From assembly GCF_933775445.1 (NCBI RefSeq), contig NC_065876.1, forward strand, positions 17,732,001-17,796,000: DNA of 64,000 nt, written 5' to 3'. Made by a program: the position numbers and the translations under genes. Each line of letters opens with the position of its first letter. Position 1 is the stretch's first letter. A model generated the notes under the pieces. The model ran no database searches. It was not told the DNA's origin and saw only the letters and a list, made by a program, of their open reading frames with translations. Below, in pieces: positions 22,200 to 35,184 of the stretch. The DNA is from Argentina anserina. Its lineage: Eukaryota > Streptophyta > Magnoliopsida > Rosales > Rosaceae.

Positions 22200-24000
22200 C
22201 AACGTAAATTTCTCTATGTTTTTAGGGCAATTATCCTTTCATTTTGGTATGTTATTTCCCTTACCTTTATCATTTTGACTTACTTTTATGTTTTAGGATT
22301 TTTAGAGTGAAAGAATCGATAAAAAAGGTTACATAAGAGATGAGGCCGTACATAAGAGAAGAGTCTGAGTTTAACTAGGAAACCTTTTCCTAGTTGGACT
22401 AGGGAAGTCATTGAGGTCGAGATAATGAAGCCATTTCGAGTAAGGAGTCCAAGATGGGCTAGGAATGAGAAGTCCAAGTTCAATCCTAAGTCGACTAGGA
22501 TAAGCTTTCTTGCGTGGATTTGCTACAGATTGAATGAGATGATTCTAGAAGATCACAAGAGCTAAAATCGGTGGATAAAGCCCAATTGCTTTAGGATTTG
22601 AGCACACGGTATGGCAAAAGGTGGAAAAAGAAGTTGAATCCAAGTTATACAAGGAGATGTAATTGCAAAAGGAATGAATCAAGTCTTAGAAGGAGAAGGA
22701 TAAGGCTATGACGCATCAAAGATGTTATTTCCCTTTACGATTTGGATTATACTCTCGTTTGATTGGTTGAAGATTGTTTGGAGAAGGGGCAGCCTATGCT
22801 TGTGTCCCCTATATATAGGAGGTAAGAGAGACGAGTTTAGCATCAGAACTATCACAAGTTTTCATAAACACGTTCTCACTCACCTTCCTCCCCTTCTATC
22901 TAATTATGTGATTCAACCCTCGGAGATCAAGAAGCTTTTGACAAGGCAGCCACCACCATCATCACCATCGATCTCACCTCTTTGTTCTAGTGATCAATTA
23001 CAAAGTTGTACTCTCTTGTTCTTGTCTATGTCAAATTCTTTTTAGGTTTTATTGAATGGATTTCCTTATAGAGTTTTTTCTTTGGTTATTTCGATTTCAT
23101 GTTAGATTGAAGTAGAATTATGTTTTTGCGATTTCTATATGTTTGTTTTTTTAGGATTCTTGATTTATAACATGACCTATGCATGCATGACCGAAAGTTT
23201 TAATGGAGGATTTATCTTTATGTTTTGAATGTTTCTAGAATGCATGCTAGGGTTATTTGATGCGTACTGTATTGAGATAACACGAGAGTGAGTTTCAATA
23301 TCAGACATTATTTCAGAAGTCAGTAGGGCTGGGCAAAAAGCCCGAAGAAGAAAAAAACCCCGGACCGGACCGACGGGCCCATCCGGGCGGGCCGGGCTTT
23401 TTTCCGGGCTCGTATGTTGTCATGTGATAAACAGGTCGGGCTTTATTATGGCCAGGCTGGTCCCGGGCCTTCAAATCCTTAAACAAAAAACCCGGAAACC
23501 TGGGAGATTGGGTGTCATTATGTAATTGACTTTCGTAAGTGGTCCTAAACTTATAGAATAGATACAATAACACTGGAACATAACCAAAAACAGAGTTAGG
23601 CCCGGAAAACCGGGCGGGCTCAGCCCGGATGATACCGGTTCGGGTTCTACCCGGGCCTTGATTTTTTAAGAACAAAGCTCGGTCCGTCATACTACAACCG
23701 GGCTGGGCCTGGGCCTTGAAAATAATAGCCCGGGCTGAACCCGCACCCAGCCCTAGAAGTCAGAGATTCAGTTATGTGTTATTCAGTCCAACTTCAAAGT
23801 TTTTTATGCGTTGGTTATGTATTGGTTAGTGAAGTCGCTATTCATCTAGTCTATGCATAATTGATAGAAGATTCTAGTCATTAGAGGATATGTTTCTTTA
23901 TATAAGGAAGTGACTTAAAAGAGTTGAGTGTCCCTTAATTGTGTGTTGCATAAGTATTCCAAACATGCTATAAGTATAGTAGAAACGACATGATCATATA
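22200..24000 (+). mobile_element. LTR-like remnant, probably Athila/Tat type
   Basis: No gene is visible. Plus-strand features resemble the other Athila-type LTRs here: GAC-TAGG-rich U3, a TATA box (CTATATATAGG, about 22808), a C-rich leader after it and a long T-rich 3' part. Neither end was fixed, and no primer site follows. It is interrupted by the hAT MITE at 23324-23755. The call rests on overall texture, so confidence is modest. Confidence 0.4.
23324..23755. mobile_element. Non-autonomous hAT element (MITE, 432 bp)
   Basis: Starts TAGGGCTGGGC and ends GCACCCAGCCCTA, imperfect terminal inverted repeats. The 8-bp direct repeat GAAGTCAG flanks it at 23316-23323 and 23756-23763, the target-duplication length of the hAT superfamily. 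The interior is rich in CCCGGGC and GGCCCGG words and encodes no transposase. A minus-strand 125-codon frame runs through it by chance. Confidence 0.9.
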
Positions 24001-24350
24001 GATCATATTTGCATTCTTCTTCTCCATTCATCTTATGTATTAGTCGTGTGAAGTAGTTGTCGATCAAAAATACAATTGTAAATCTCATTTATCATGTATA
24101 TTGTATAATGTGTATAGTGAATGTTAGTTGTTGGAGCACCCTCAAACCTCGGTTGTGAACGATAAAAACATGTGCTTACTTTTCTTACATTGATAGGGTT
24201 TTCTAAAAGTTGGTACGGTATACAGATCGAGTATAATAATACGGTATGGTAATTGTACAAGATTTTATATACTATGGTAATACTGTACCGTACTGAGTTC
24301 CAGTACATATACATATTATAGCAAAAATACGTATAATTTGGAAAATGTTC
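24001..24350. other. No gene; AT-rich with TACGGTA words
   Basis: Between about 24210 and 24300 the words ACGGTAT, GGTACGG and GTACCGTAC occur in both orientations, suggesting MITE debris. No coding segment seen. Confidence 0.4.
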
Positions 24351-24354
24351 TATA

Positions 24355-24440
24355 ACTCGGCTGGAGCCGAGAGTCGAACCTCAAATCTCTGCAAGGCACA
24401 CAAGAATGCTGAAGACCACTGCACAACTTGATCTCCTTGA
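24355..24440 (-). repeat. tRNA-like SINE head
   Basis: On the minus strand a box A-like TTGTGCAGTGG (24426-24416) is followed 36 bp later by a box B-like GGTTCGACTC (24380-24371). Spacing and order fit an internal RNA polymerase III promoter of a tRNA-derived SINE. It does not fold as an intact tRNA, and the body and poly-A tail of the SINE were not delimited. Confidence 0.5.
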
Positions 24441-25861
24441 TATTTATTACGCAAAAACTATACTTATTCTATCTTTTGGAAATTCTTTTGTTTTGTTGCA
24501 TAAAACATTTTTGCAGCACTATCGAAAGTTCAATACACTCATGACTCCTCCTTCCTAAACCTAGAACGAAAATCTCATTCATCCCCATAATTTTATTTAA
24601 CAAAACTGAAAATTCCAAAACCCATACTTTAATTAGATCTTTCCTCCTCCATTTTCTCTTTCAATTCCTTGTTCTTTCAACTCTTTTCATTCTCCTCCAT
24701 ATCTCCACCTCTGCGAAAAATTGCAAATATGAATAGGGAGGTCTCTTTTTCACCTCCTTCTCTACCTTCGGCTCTTCCCATCTCATCAGATGCACGCTAA
24801 CCAAAGCATAGAGTTCTCGATTGAGTACTTGTTTTTACTCTGGAATTTCAATCAACCATCACACTTTTTAGTCCGAGCGTCTGCAACTTCCGGTAAGCGG
24901 TTACCGACTCATACCAACCGAGATATCGATAACCGAAAAAGTCGGTAAGGGATCACTTTGGCTCAGTTGTGGTATCAAATTTACGATACCAACAACGGTC
25001 AGTTGGTATCACCGACCGTTCTGGCGCACCCGTGACCTATCTTGATTAAGACCGAAAACTCTAAAAAATGGAGCCTAGTTTAAGCTATCAACCAAATGAT
25101 AGAATAGAAAATTAATAAAAAATTACCACTGGTGGATGGAGGTGGTACGAGCAAAATGAGGTCGGTATTGTACCGAACTCAGCCCTAATTGTCCACTAGG
25201 TTCATCGCCGCGCATTGCTGCGGCAGCCATTGTCCGTTTTGTAATTTCTTTCATGTATTTACAAATTGTATTAGTGTTCTTTGTGTGTTACAATTGACAA
25301 TGCAAACTGATCTACATAGTTTATTTGTCTAAACTATCAATTGAGAAATATATGATTTGTTAATGCTAATATTTCAAGTGTCATCTGTTTTAAATTATGT
25401 GTGATTTGCAATTGCGCTGTAAATTGTATAGTGATGTGTTTCTGCTGTAAAATACTCTTGTAAAATATCCATGAGACAATATGAATAGAGCTCAAGTATG
25501 TGGATAGAATGACCTCAAAGCACTTGGCAATTCCAGTTGCAGGTATTAATTAGGACAGTCCGTTTCAAGAATGAACTAAATTATAGTCAAGGACGTTCAA
25601 ATGAAAGGGCGTAGAATTTTTATGATTGTTGATAGTACATCTTGCATATTTTTATATAAGAAGCAAGAGCTTATTACAAAGGATACCAAATGATATTTAT
25701 TTTTTTGTTTTATTTGTGCTCCACTCAACTGTTCAACTGTAAACATATACAACAAATAATTGTAAGTGATTATAACTGGTCAATTTGGGAAGGAAAATTT
25801 TATAAACAATTCAGTAACATGTTTTTAAGCAAGTGATTTACCTGTTAATTACTTTTTCGAT
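24441..25861. other. No gene; possible MITE remnant
   Basis: AT-rich DNA. From about 24885 to 25190 there are GGTACCGACC, CGGTCAGTTGG and GGTATTGTACCG words, ending ACTCAGCCCTAA, which resembles the end of a hAT-like MITE. The other end and target duplication were not found. Confidence 0.4.
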
Positions 25862-26117
25862 TAACTTGTGAAAACGGCACTGCCACGATGTTTCTGTTCA
25901 CTGGAATGACATGTCTGGCAAAGTACTCACCGTTTTCGCAAGAGATTCTCCATGTGTACTCATTGTTGATTTTGTCGAGTATGTCTGGTGGGGGTTGTAT
26001 TTATCTTCACGGCCTTCTATTTCAACCAACCTGCGGCAGGTCTTTAGAAATAGCTACCGTTTCTGCTGTGGTGCACTTGACCTTAACTTCAAGACTGCTC
26101 TCTTCGTCGACAATTAG
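25862..26117 (+). pseudogene. Unidentified coding-like fragment
   Basis: A frame without stops for about 80 codons reads HCHDVSVHWNDMSGKVLTVF, then VLIVDFVEYVWWGLYLSS, ending at TAG 26115-26117. An overlapping frame (25888-26151) is also open, so one of them is a shadow. I do not recognise the protein. It could be a captured exon. Confidence 0.25.
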
Positions 26118-26499
26118 CATGCTTGTGCTGTACGTATTCATGAACGGGTAATGTCATTTATGTTTCGATTGTACAATATATATATATATATATATATTTA
26201 GCAATTTACATGGTCATGGTAGTGTTTACTAAGGTACTCCTAGCTGCACTCCATGGTTCGGACACTCCATGGTAGTGTTTATTGAAGAGCATGAACTGAT
26301 TTAACAATAGTTGTACTCTTTAGATGGTGTAAAAATATACATGGATGTATGACTGTTTTCTAACATGAAACAACTAAAGCAAACCTGAGAACTGTGGTTA
26401 AAGATCCCTGGAGCTTTTTTGATTATATTGTATCAATGATGATAGTATCTCATTATTATGTCTTTGCGTTTGGTCTGGTGTTTTTCTAGTTGGTTTTCT
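26118..26499. other. No gene; (TA)n and a short direct repeat
   Basis: A (TA)n run lies at about 26179-26199. The words CATGGTAGTGTTTA occur twice (about 26214 and 26270) around a TCCATGG pair. Confidence 0.5.
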
Positions 26500-27023
26500 T
26501 GTTTACTCATAAATAAATGAACCAAAACCATATGCTCACTCATGAAACAAACTCCACAAATCAAGAGCTACTCATTTTAAGAATCATGCGGATCTTTATA
26601 AAAAGTAGGCTTAGGCTCTGTAAGGATATCATTTTTCAGGTAAAAGGAATCACAAAGGTCATCCTCAAGATTTAGCAGAGCAAGAATCATCCACCTTATG
26701 TCGCCATACTCCATAAAACAATGGCCAATTTTATCATGTTAGACTCATTCTTCACTTTAAACATTGTGAAAATGAACCAAGGCTAAAGTACAACATCATT
26801 GAGCCTTCAACAAATACATCACAACTCCAAATTCACATCAAACATAGCTATGCCATAACTTCTTTGTATATATATATATATTTTTTTCTTTCAAGCCGTG
26901 TTCATGTTTTTTTTCTCTTTTTCTTCTCACGACATCTTTCTTTTTTTTCTTTTTTTTCATACGGCACAAATACATACATAGCATAACACCACACTTGAAT
27001 CGAATCATCACTCCATATTAACA
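26500..27023 (-). mobile_element. Element D, 3' untranslated region, left part
   Basis: On the minus strand this reads as the long non-coding 3' region of an Athila/Tat-type element, including A-rich AAAAAAAGAAAAAAAAG tracts and GGAGTTTGTTTCATGAGTG. It ends at TAACA (27019-27023), which reappears at 44211-44215 after element A, so 44211-44760 is its continuation. No LTR of D was found on the left. Confidence 0.55.
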
Positions 27024-28592
27024 TGATAGGAACACAAAGTGTGACATTCTTAATGTTTATATGCCCTATTCTTATGTTTTGTTACTTCTTATTTAGTTGT
27101 TTTAGTTTCATATTTGTCATTTCTATGTTCTAAGTAGAGCTATGCCGAATTTAGATAATTTGATGATGAAATTGTGCTAAGTGTTACAAATCCTTATTGA
27201 GCTATGATTCCTTACTCGACTAGGACTCTATTTTCCTATTTTCATTCTTTCCTATTCCTTAATCGACGATTTCTTTTCAGGAAAGACAAATCATATTTGG
27301 AAAGGAAGAAGAGATGCCAAGATGCATTCCTAGGGAGACAAGGAAATCATGTCCGAGTTGAAGAAGGAAAATTGGAGGCCGGCCTAGCTACTCCTAGTTG
27401 GACCAAGTATCATGCCGTGCAGCCCTTAAGTGATCTCCCTATTGGACTTGGTTTCCTACATCAAGTTAGATATGGAGTACATGAATCAAAATCCATAACA
27501 AAGAGGATTTCAGTTTCTCAATTGGTTTCTATCTCCTAAATGGGACGGCAAGAGACTTCCTAGACTCTTATATATAGAGGCTCGGCCTCTCCATATTTGC
27601 ATCATCAGCCTTGCACACAAAGTACAAGCCATAGCTCTGCCGAAACACTCTTCCATCCTCCAAGAAATCCTAAAACCGAAATTCATCCTTTTCCATCCTT
27701 TGGATTCGAAGCAAGTAGCCTAGGATCTTCGTTTGCTTGGAATAAACCCCGTAGGATTATTTCAAAGTGTAACTCTATGATCTTCATGTCTTATTTCGGT
27801 TTTATGTTTTCTTGTTCTTGGATGATTTCTGTTTTTGTTTTGTTAAAGTTCAATTCAATCTTGTCTATGAGATAATTGTTCTTTCGAATTGTGTAAGAAT
27901 TAAAGATTTCGATTTCGATTTCAACGATTTCAGTTTTGATGCTGTGAGTTATTGTTCCATGTTCTTGATCAAATTTCGATGTGTTCTTATATTGCATGTG
28001 TGATTAAAACAAGTAGTTGATGTTGCATATGTTAATCATTCAAAGTTAGTAACGATTATGATACAAGTAGTGGAGTAATTGTTCTTTGGTTTTTCACTGA
28101 TTTTGGATTCTAAGTTCGGCAGTGGATAGGTACTTAAACACGTTGATTTCTCTATGTGATATGTAATTGCATGATGAATTGGTATGTTAGATGTCGTAGC
28201 AAGACAAGTAGTTAAACTCGAATGTATCCATGTATTAGGAACCAAGTAGGAGCTTGATGCATGATCGAACTTAGTGTGGAATCTTAATACCTACGGCATG
28301 AACATGAATGAGAAGGAAATTCAATGGCTTTTGTTCTTACATGATTTGTTTGGTGATTGTTTATGTGTTGGTTGGTTGATCACATGTATATATTAGTTTA
28401 GGTTTTATTTACTGTTTTTATGATTCAATCCGAAACCTATATCAACTTTTTATATCTTTATGAATTCGTGTTAAGTGTTGTGATCCTAAGCCCTGGCTGG
28501 ATCCCCGGTTTGTGAACGATACCCTCTTGCTTTATACTACTAATGATGTGTTCAGGGTTAAATATTGATGTCGAGTAATCGAGCAATCATCA
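27024..28592 (+). mobile_element. Element A 5' LTR (1,569 bp)
   Basis: Starts TGATAGGAACAC and ends AATCATCA (TGAT/ATCA). The segment 27322-28592 aligns without net length change to 42940-44210; I counted about 29 substitutions by eye. It also matches the minus-strand LTR 41374-42939. TATA box at 27569; leader with the GGCTCGGCCTCTCC string follows. Confidence 0.92.
27569..27577 (+). promoter_or_regulatory. TATA box of A 5' LTR
   Basis: TATATATAG upstream of GGCTCGGCC. The same box occurs at the same relative place in the A 3' LTR (about 43188) and in the B LTR on the minus strand (about 42388-42396). It is the expected LTR promoter. Confidence 0.7.
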
Positions 28593-28594
28593 AA

Positions 28595-28612
28595 TGGCGC
28601 CGTTGCCGGGGA
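28595..28612 (+). other. Primer binding site (tRNA-Asp type)
   Basis: TGGCGCCGTTGCCGGGGA begins two bases after the LTR. It is the tRNA-Asp-type primer site characteristic of Athila/Tat-branch elements. Confidence 0.85.
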
Positions 28613-29360
28613 TCCATAAGAGATGGATCCCTAACTTTTAATACGAATTCATTGTTAATATTGTACATTTGTATATTCTTATCTTGTTTCGTTGTACATA
28701 TAGTAATGTATCTTAGGTTGTTGTTTTGGTGCTTGAGGGAATGATTGTTGTAGGTTGTAAATCGAACGGAATAGGTAAAGTCCCTTTTGTTAATATTAGC
28801 CTTAACCCTTCATGCTAGCTCTCGAGTTTGCATGAGGTCGAGGGCGGCTTTTATTAACACTTGGAGATTTGTCTAACATACAAGGTTAAGTCCAGCTGAG
28901 TAAGGGGCACGCTCTCTTATTACTCTGGTGCATGGGACCAAAATTGGATCTCAGAGAACTATTGACTGACATACATCTCGGTGATGGAGTCGATAGAGAG
29001 TTCGCTCTCCGTAGTTCAACAAATGAGTCCTACCATGTTCACTATCTCTGATTGAGCTATAAGGCCTTCTTAAACAAAGACTTGATCTTGTGTCTAGGCA
29101 TCCATACTTAGGCCGCACGTCCACCTTGGTTTACAACTTAGAATCAATCGATCGTTCAAGCATTGAAATGGCAAAAAGAACTTGTGAATTGTATGAACTT
29201 TTGTAAACGTAAAGAACTAACTCTTTGTAAACTTGACATAGTTGCCGTGTCCTTCCCCATAAGTGTGCGTGTGTGTGACTAAGGGAAGGCACGAATTATA
29301 TGTGTTCATTGTGTATTCTTCAATGCAAACTCTTTAACTTTCGTACAACAGGTACTATGC
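28613..29360 (+). other. Element A untranslated leader
   Basis: The 748 bp between primer site and first gag codon contain no frame of interest. The same leader is present, inverted, at 40611-41353 in element B. Confidence 0.8.
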
Positions 29361-32300
29361 ATGTCCGAATTTTCTAAGAGAACATAAGAGCTCAAGGATC
29401 GAATTCAAGCACTTAGAGATTTAAACAACTCTTTCATAAGTAGACCTTTAAATTTCGAAACATCACCAAGCAATTCAATCTTAAACTCTTCACCTAGATC
29501 AGAAGAAGAGGAGGATCTTTCCTTCCCCTTCATCTTCAATTCAGACTTAGACACAATTGCGGACCGTGACATAATTCATGTTGGTGCTCCAATGGCACTC
29601 AAGCATGCATTCATTCCCACCACCCCTGAATCACCTTCATGCATTACTTTCACTCCACCTGATGAAGCTAACGTTCACCTGCCTAAGTACTCTGGCTCTT
29701 CAATGGAAGACCCTAATGTTCACCTTAGGGAGTTCTTGGACATTTGCAAGCTCCAATCGATTCATCATCTTTCTCAAGAATGCTTGAGGTTGCTTTTGTT
29801 TCCATTTACCCTTAAGGATGATGCTAAACGTTGGTTGTATTCTTTGCCTGCAGGAATCATCACTACATGGGACGAAATGACTGGGAGGTTCTTGAAGCAA
29901 TTCTTCCCTGCTCAACTCACGAAAAGACTTAGGAGGGAGATTCAGAACTTCACTCAAAAGGATGGTGATTCACTCTATGAGGCTTTGGAGGAATTTCAGG
30001 AACTACAAAGGAAGTGCCCTCACCATGGTATTTCGTTGGATAACTTGGTGCAATTCTTCTATGAAGGACTCGACACCACCAATAAGAGCATGGTGGACTC
30101 GGCATGTGGCTGCACATTCATGAACAAGACCGGTCAAGAAGCTTACACCTTGATTGATGATTTGGCTGACAACAATCGCCAATTTAGTTCCAAGGAGAAG
30201 AGAGGAAGCAAGAGCCGTGGGGTGTATGATGTTGATGCAAGGAATCAGATGGCTACTTTAGAAAGGAAGCTTGACGTTCTAGTCAAGGCATTCCATGGTT
30301 CGAGCATCAACAATCAAGCATGTGGTATTTGTTCTTTCAAAGATCACACGACTGACAATTGTCCAAATGGTGCAATGACTGAAGAAGAGTTGAACTTTAT
30401 GGGGCACCAAAGGCCTAGGTACGATCCATACTCGAACACATACAACCCAGGACTTAGAGATCATCCAAATTTTCGTTGGAGCAACAATGCTCAACCATCC
30501 AATGCTCAAGGTCAAGGACCTCGTCCTTCAGGTTTGTTTGTGAGGCCTCAAGTACCTCAAGGTTCTGCTCCCTTTAACTCTAATGTTCATGGTTCGAACA
30601 ATGCATCTTCACCTAATTATGATGAACTTTTGAAGTCTCTTGCTCAAGGGCAGCAAAATCTAAACTCTACTACTCAAGCTTTAGTTACAAGTCAACAAGC
30701 TCATTCAAAGGACATAACCGAGCTTAAGAAGCAGATGGGACAAGTGATCGATTTCATGGACAAGATCCATGAAGGAGGAAAGTTGCCGAGCCAAACTGAG
30801 CCTAATCCTAACGTGAAGGCCATGATGACAAGAAGTGGGAAGATCTTGGATGCTCCATTGCAGCAACACAAGAAGGCCGTGCCTTCTAAAGGAAAGGAGG
30901 CCGAGAGTTTCAATGTCAAAGACTTTGAGAAGGACCCTGCCTCCTCTAAGGCCAATGACGCCGTGCCTCTACACGAAGAAGGTCATGCCGTGCATGACAA
31001 AGGTAAGGATCCTAACTCTAGTGTTTTGGTTTCCACTAATGATCTTCCTCGTGTTCCCTTCCCTAGTAGATTTGCAAAGCAAAAGAAGGATGACTCTGAT
31101 CAAGCCATGCTCGACATCATCAAGAAGGTAGAAGTGAACATGCCTCTTATTGAATGCATACAACAGAATCCTAGGTATGCTAAGTTTTTGAAAGAATTGT
31201 GCACCAACAAGAGGATGACTCGAGAGAAGGAGGTTTTCACAATCAGTGAGACGGTTTCTGCCGTGCTCCAAAAGAAGCTACCACCAAAGCTTAAGCATCC
31301 AGGGAGTTTTTCTATCCCTTGCGTATTATATCTATGAGGACCTAGGTCCAGGTGATTTGAAACGTGATAATGTTGTGATTCGATTGGCTGATTGTTCCAA
31401 CAAAGTCCCTTTGGGCTATGTTGAAGATGTTCTTGTGCAGGTTTCGAGCTTGATCTTCCCTGCCGACTTCTATGTCATAGACATGGAACCAACTGAGGCA
31501 GATGACAAGGAGGTCCCTATCTTGTTGGGCCGCCCCTTCATGAGGACTGCACGAACAAAAATTGATGTGTTTAGTGGATCACTCACCTTTGAGTTCGATG
31601 GTGAAGTGATTAGCTTCAACATCTTTGAAGCTATGAGGTATCCTCTTTCGGAGTTAAGTGATTGTTTTTCAGTTGACATTCTTGATTCCCTTGCAGATAA
31701 TTATCTAGGTACCTTGGCACATGACGAGTTGGCACTCACCATTGCCCAAGGGGCCGGATTTACAAGTGATGGTTCTAACATTTCGGAGTTAGAAGCTAAC
31801 AATGCCATGTCATCCTTCATTCTTGAGAACGTGACCTCTCTTGAGGTTGCACGTGAGGTAAGCTTTGTCTCTCCTAGTCCAATTTCTTAACTACTAACAA
31901 AAATCTTCCTTCGGTGGTGCAAGCTCCAAAGCTTGATCTTAAGGTTCTTCCGGACCACTTGAAGTATGCGTTTTTAGGAGAAGAGGATACATTGCCCGTG
32001 ATCATTTCATCTGCACTAAATGAGGAGCAAGAGGAGAGATTGATTGAAGTGTTGAAGAGACACAAGACGGCAATAGGATGGACCCTAGCCGACATCAAAG
32101 GAATCAGTCCTACCATGTGTGTGCATCGAATATTGCTAGAAGATGGTGCAAAACCAACCAAGGAAGGTCAGAGACGCCTTCACCCACCAATGATGCAAGT
32201 TGTAAAGGATGAAATCACTAAGTTGCACGATTGTGGCGTGATCTACCCCATCTCGGATAGTAGGTGGATCTCTCCTATTCAAGTTGTGCCAAAGAAGTCA

Positions 32301-34744
32301 GGCATCACGGTGGTGAAGAACAAAGATAATGAGTTGGTGCCTCAAAGGACAGTGACCGGTTATATAGTGTGTATTGACTATAGGAAGCTCAATGCTACAA
32401 CAAGAAAGGACCACATGCCATTGCCATTCATTGATCAAATGCTTGAGAAGTTAGCTGGTCATTCTTTCTATTGTTTCCTTGATGGATATAGTGGATACAA
32501 CCAAATAAGTGTTGCGGAAGAAGATCAAGAGAAGACTACGTTCACATGCCCTTTTGGTACGTTTGCTTATCGTCGCATGTCTTTTGGTTTATGCAACGCC
32601 CCAGGTACGTTTCAACGTTGCATGTATCACATTTTCTCTGAGTATATTGGTTCTAAAATTGAAGTTTTCATGGATGATTTTTCTGTCTATGATGAAGATT
32701 TCGAAACTTGCCTAGAGAATGTTGAACTTGTGCTTAAACGTTGTGAAGAAACTAACTTGGTTTTGAATTGGAAAAAATGTCATTTTATGGTCACGCAAGG
32801 CATTGTCTTAGGCCATATTGTTTCATCTAGAGGAATTGAGGTTGATAAGTCTAAAATAGATCTTGTGCGTCACTTACCCCTCCCCACAAGTGTGAGGGAT
32901 GTTCGATCGTTTCTTGGACATGCAGGTTTCTATCGTAGGTTTATCAAGACTTTTCCAAGATTGCGAGACCAATGAGTTCATTGCTTCAAAAGGACGTTCC
33001 CTTTCACTTTGATGATGATTGCAAACTTGCATTCGAGACTTTGAAGAAGCTCCTAACTTCAGCACCGATCATGGCACCGCCGGATTGGTCCTTGCCATTT
33101 GAGTTGATGTGTGATGCCTCCGACTATGCAGTTGGAGCCGTGCTAGGGCAGAGGAAGGACAAGCAGCCCTACGCCATCTACTATGCCTCACGAACACTCA
33201 ATGATGCTCAACAGAACTACACCACAACTGAAAAAGAACTTCTTGCCGTGATCTTTGCTCTAGATAAGTTTCGTTCTTACTTACTTCAATCCAAAGTTAT
33301 TGTTTACACTGACCATGCAGCTTTGAAGTATTTAATGACGAAGAAGGATGCCAAACCAAGATTGATTCGATGGATTCTTCTACTCCAAGAGTTTGATCTC
33401 GAGATCAAGGACAAGAAAGGAAGTGACAATGTTGTGGCAGATCATTTGAGTCGTTTGGTGAGAGATGTCGAGCCCTTGGCTATCCAAGAGAGTTTTCCGG
33501 ATGAGCAACTCTTTCGAGTTGAGGTAAGTGAGCCATGGTATGCAGATATTGTCAATTATCTTGTTTCTAAGCAATTTTCGGATACTTTATCGCATGCTCA
33601 AAAGAATAGACTCAAGGCATTGGCTAAGTATTATGTTTGGGATGAACCGTACTTGTGGAAACATTGTGTTGATCAAATCATTAGGAGGTGTGTCCCTGAA
33701 TCTGAACATCATTCTATACTTACTTTTTGCCATTCTGAATCTTGTGGAGGACATTTTGGTTCACGTAGGACTGCTCTTAAGGTGTTAGAATGTGGTTTCT
33801 TTTGGCCTACGATTTTTAAAGATGCATATCATTTTTGCATGACTTGTGATAGGTGCCAACGCATGGGAAACTTAGGATCTAGAGATCAAATGCCTATGAC
33901 ACCGATTATACATGTTGAAATATTTGATTGTTGGGGTATTGATTTCATGGGACCTTTTCCTAGCTCAAATGGTTTCTTGTACATACTCGTTTGTGTGGAT
34001 TATGTTTCGAAATGGGTGGAAGCAAAAGTCACCCGGACTACTGATTCTCGAGTTGTTGCAGATTTCCTTCGTTCTAACATTTTCTCAAGGTTTGGTATGC
34101 CGAGAGTTATCATTAGTGATGGAGGATCTCACTTTTGCAACCGGACCATTGAGGCGGTGTTGAAAAAGTATGGAATCAAGCATAAGGTTGCTACGCCTTA
34201 TCACCCTCAAACAAGTGGACAAGTGGAGCTATCTAATCGTGAGATCAAGAGAATTTTGGAGAAGTATGTTGGACCATCACGCAAGGATTGGTCTCAACGA
34301 TTGGATGATGCTCTTTGGGCCTATAGGACGGCATACAAGACTCCCCTAGGCATGTCACCATTTCGATTAGTCTATGGCAAGGCGTGCCATCTTCCTGTGG
34401 AGCTTGAACATCGTGCATGGTGGGCTGTGAAGAATTTTAACATGGACATTGATGAGGCCAGATTACATAGGAAGTTGCAATTGCATGAGCTTGAAGAGAT
34501 TCGAAATGAGGCCTATGATTCGGCAATGGTTTACAAGGAGAAGACTAAGACATTCCATGACCGCATGATTAGAAAGAAACACTTTGTCGTTGGGCAGAAA
34601 GTTCTTTTGTTTAATTCTCGACTTAAGTTGTTTCCTGGTAAATTACGTTCTAGATGGATAGGTCCTTTAATTATTACTAACATCTTTTCTTCAGGTGCTA
34701 TTGAAGGAGCCATCAACGAGTGTTTGCATTTTCTTACCCCTTAA
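29361..34744 (+). pseudogene. Element A gag-pol, disabled
   Basis: Same polyprotein as element B but broken. The ATG at 29361 (MSEFSKRT) meets TAA at 29385-29387, where B has CAA. Gag has lost a short in-frame piece after PPDEAN, and a deletion of about 65 bp near 31320 removes the protease active site present in B ([10 protein letters not shown]). One-base losses near 31885 and 32946 shift the frame, the second inside the RT-RNase H connection (FYRRFIK). Still readable are the zinc knuckle [28 protein letters not shown] and FMDDFSVY, RNase [13 protein letters not shown], and the integrase HHCC and core. The last codons after NIFSSG read into the 3' region and stop at 34742-34744. It is not able to make active protease or a full polyprotein. 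Confidence 0.95.
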
Positions 34745-35184
34745 CTCTTTCTAATTTTCGTTGCTTATCATATTGTACATTGAGGGCAATGTAAGTTTTA
34801 AGTGTGGGGTGGGGTATACATCATTCATTGAATTTTAGTATTTGATGCCTATGTGTTTCAATTTTGTTGTTTTGATTTTGATTTCCGAATTGTAGTTTGA
34901 ATTTTTGATTATGTTTTTCGATTTTTAAGTGTTTTGTTAAGTTGTTTTTGTGTTGGGTCCTAGGTATGCCTTTGACTGTCTAGGATGAGTTGATCTTTGA
35001 ATTCATGGTTGATAGATGATCACGATATTGAAATTAACTTCATTGTTATTTGATGGTTAATCGATGTGTAGATTTTGTACGAACATGTAGTAGATGAGGA
35101 TTTTGAAACTTAGGTACAGAATGAGCATGTTCCTTACTTGTTTGAATTCATGGAACCTATGTGAGATTCGAGCCATATACTTAT
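34745..35184 (+). other. Element A 3' region and A/B breakpoint
   Basis: Non-coding, with ACATTGAGGGCAATG and AAGTGTGGGGTGGGG, strings typical after pol in Athila/Tat elements. The end (GTACAGAATGAGCATG... GAGCCATATAC) matches, inverted, 44590-44655 of element D. At about 35184/35185 it joins the minus-strand B pol at the shared CAGGT. No env-like frame is present. Confidence 0.75.

Noticed and set aside
23313..23690. 125-codon minus-strand frame with Pro/Gly-rich product
   Set aside because: It lies within the G+C-rich hAT MITE and has no protein-like pattern beyond the repeat words.
24355..24440. Functional tRNA gene
   Set aside because: Box-like motifs are present but no cloverleaf with acceptor stem or anticodon arm could be formed by eye.
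34745..35184. Env-like gene after pol in the Athila-like element
   Set aside because: No open frame of meaningful length; the region looks like a non-coding 3' region.
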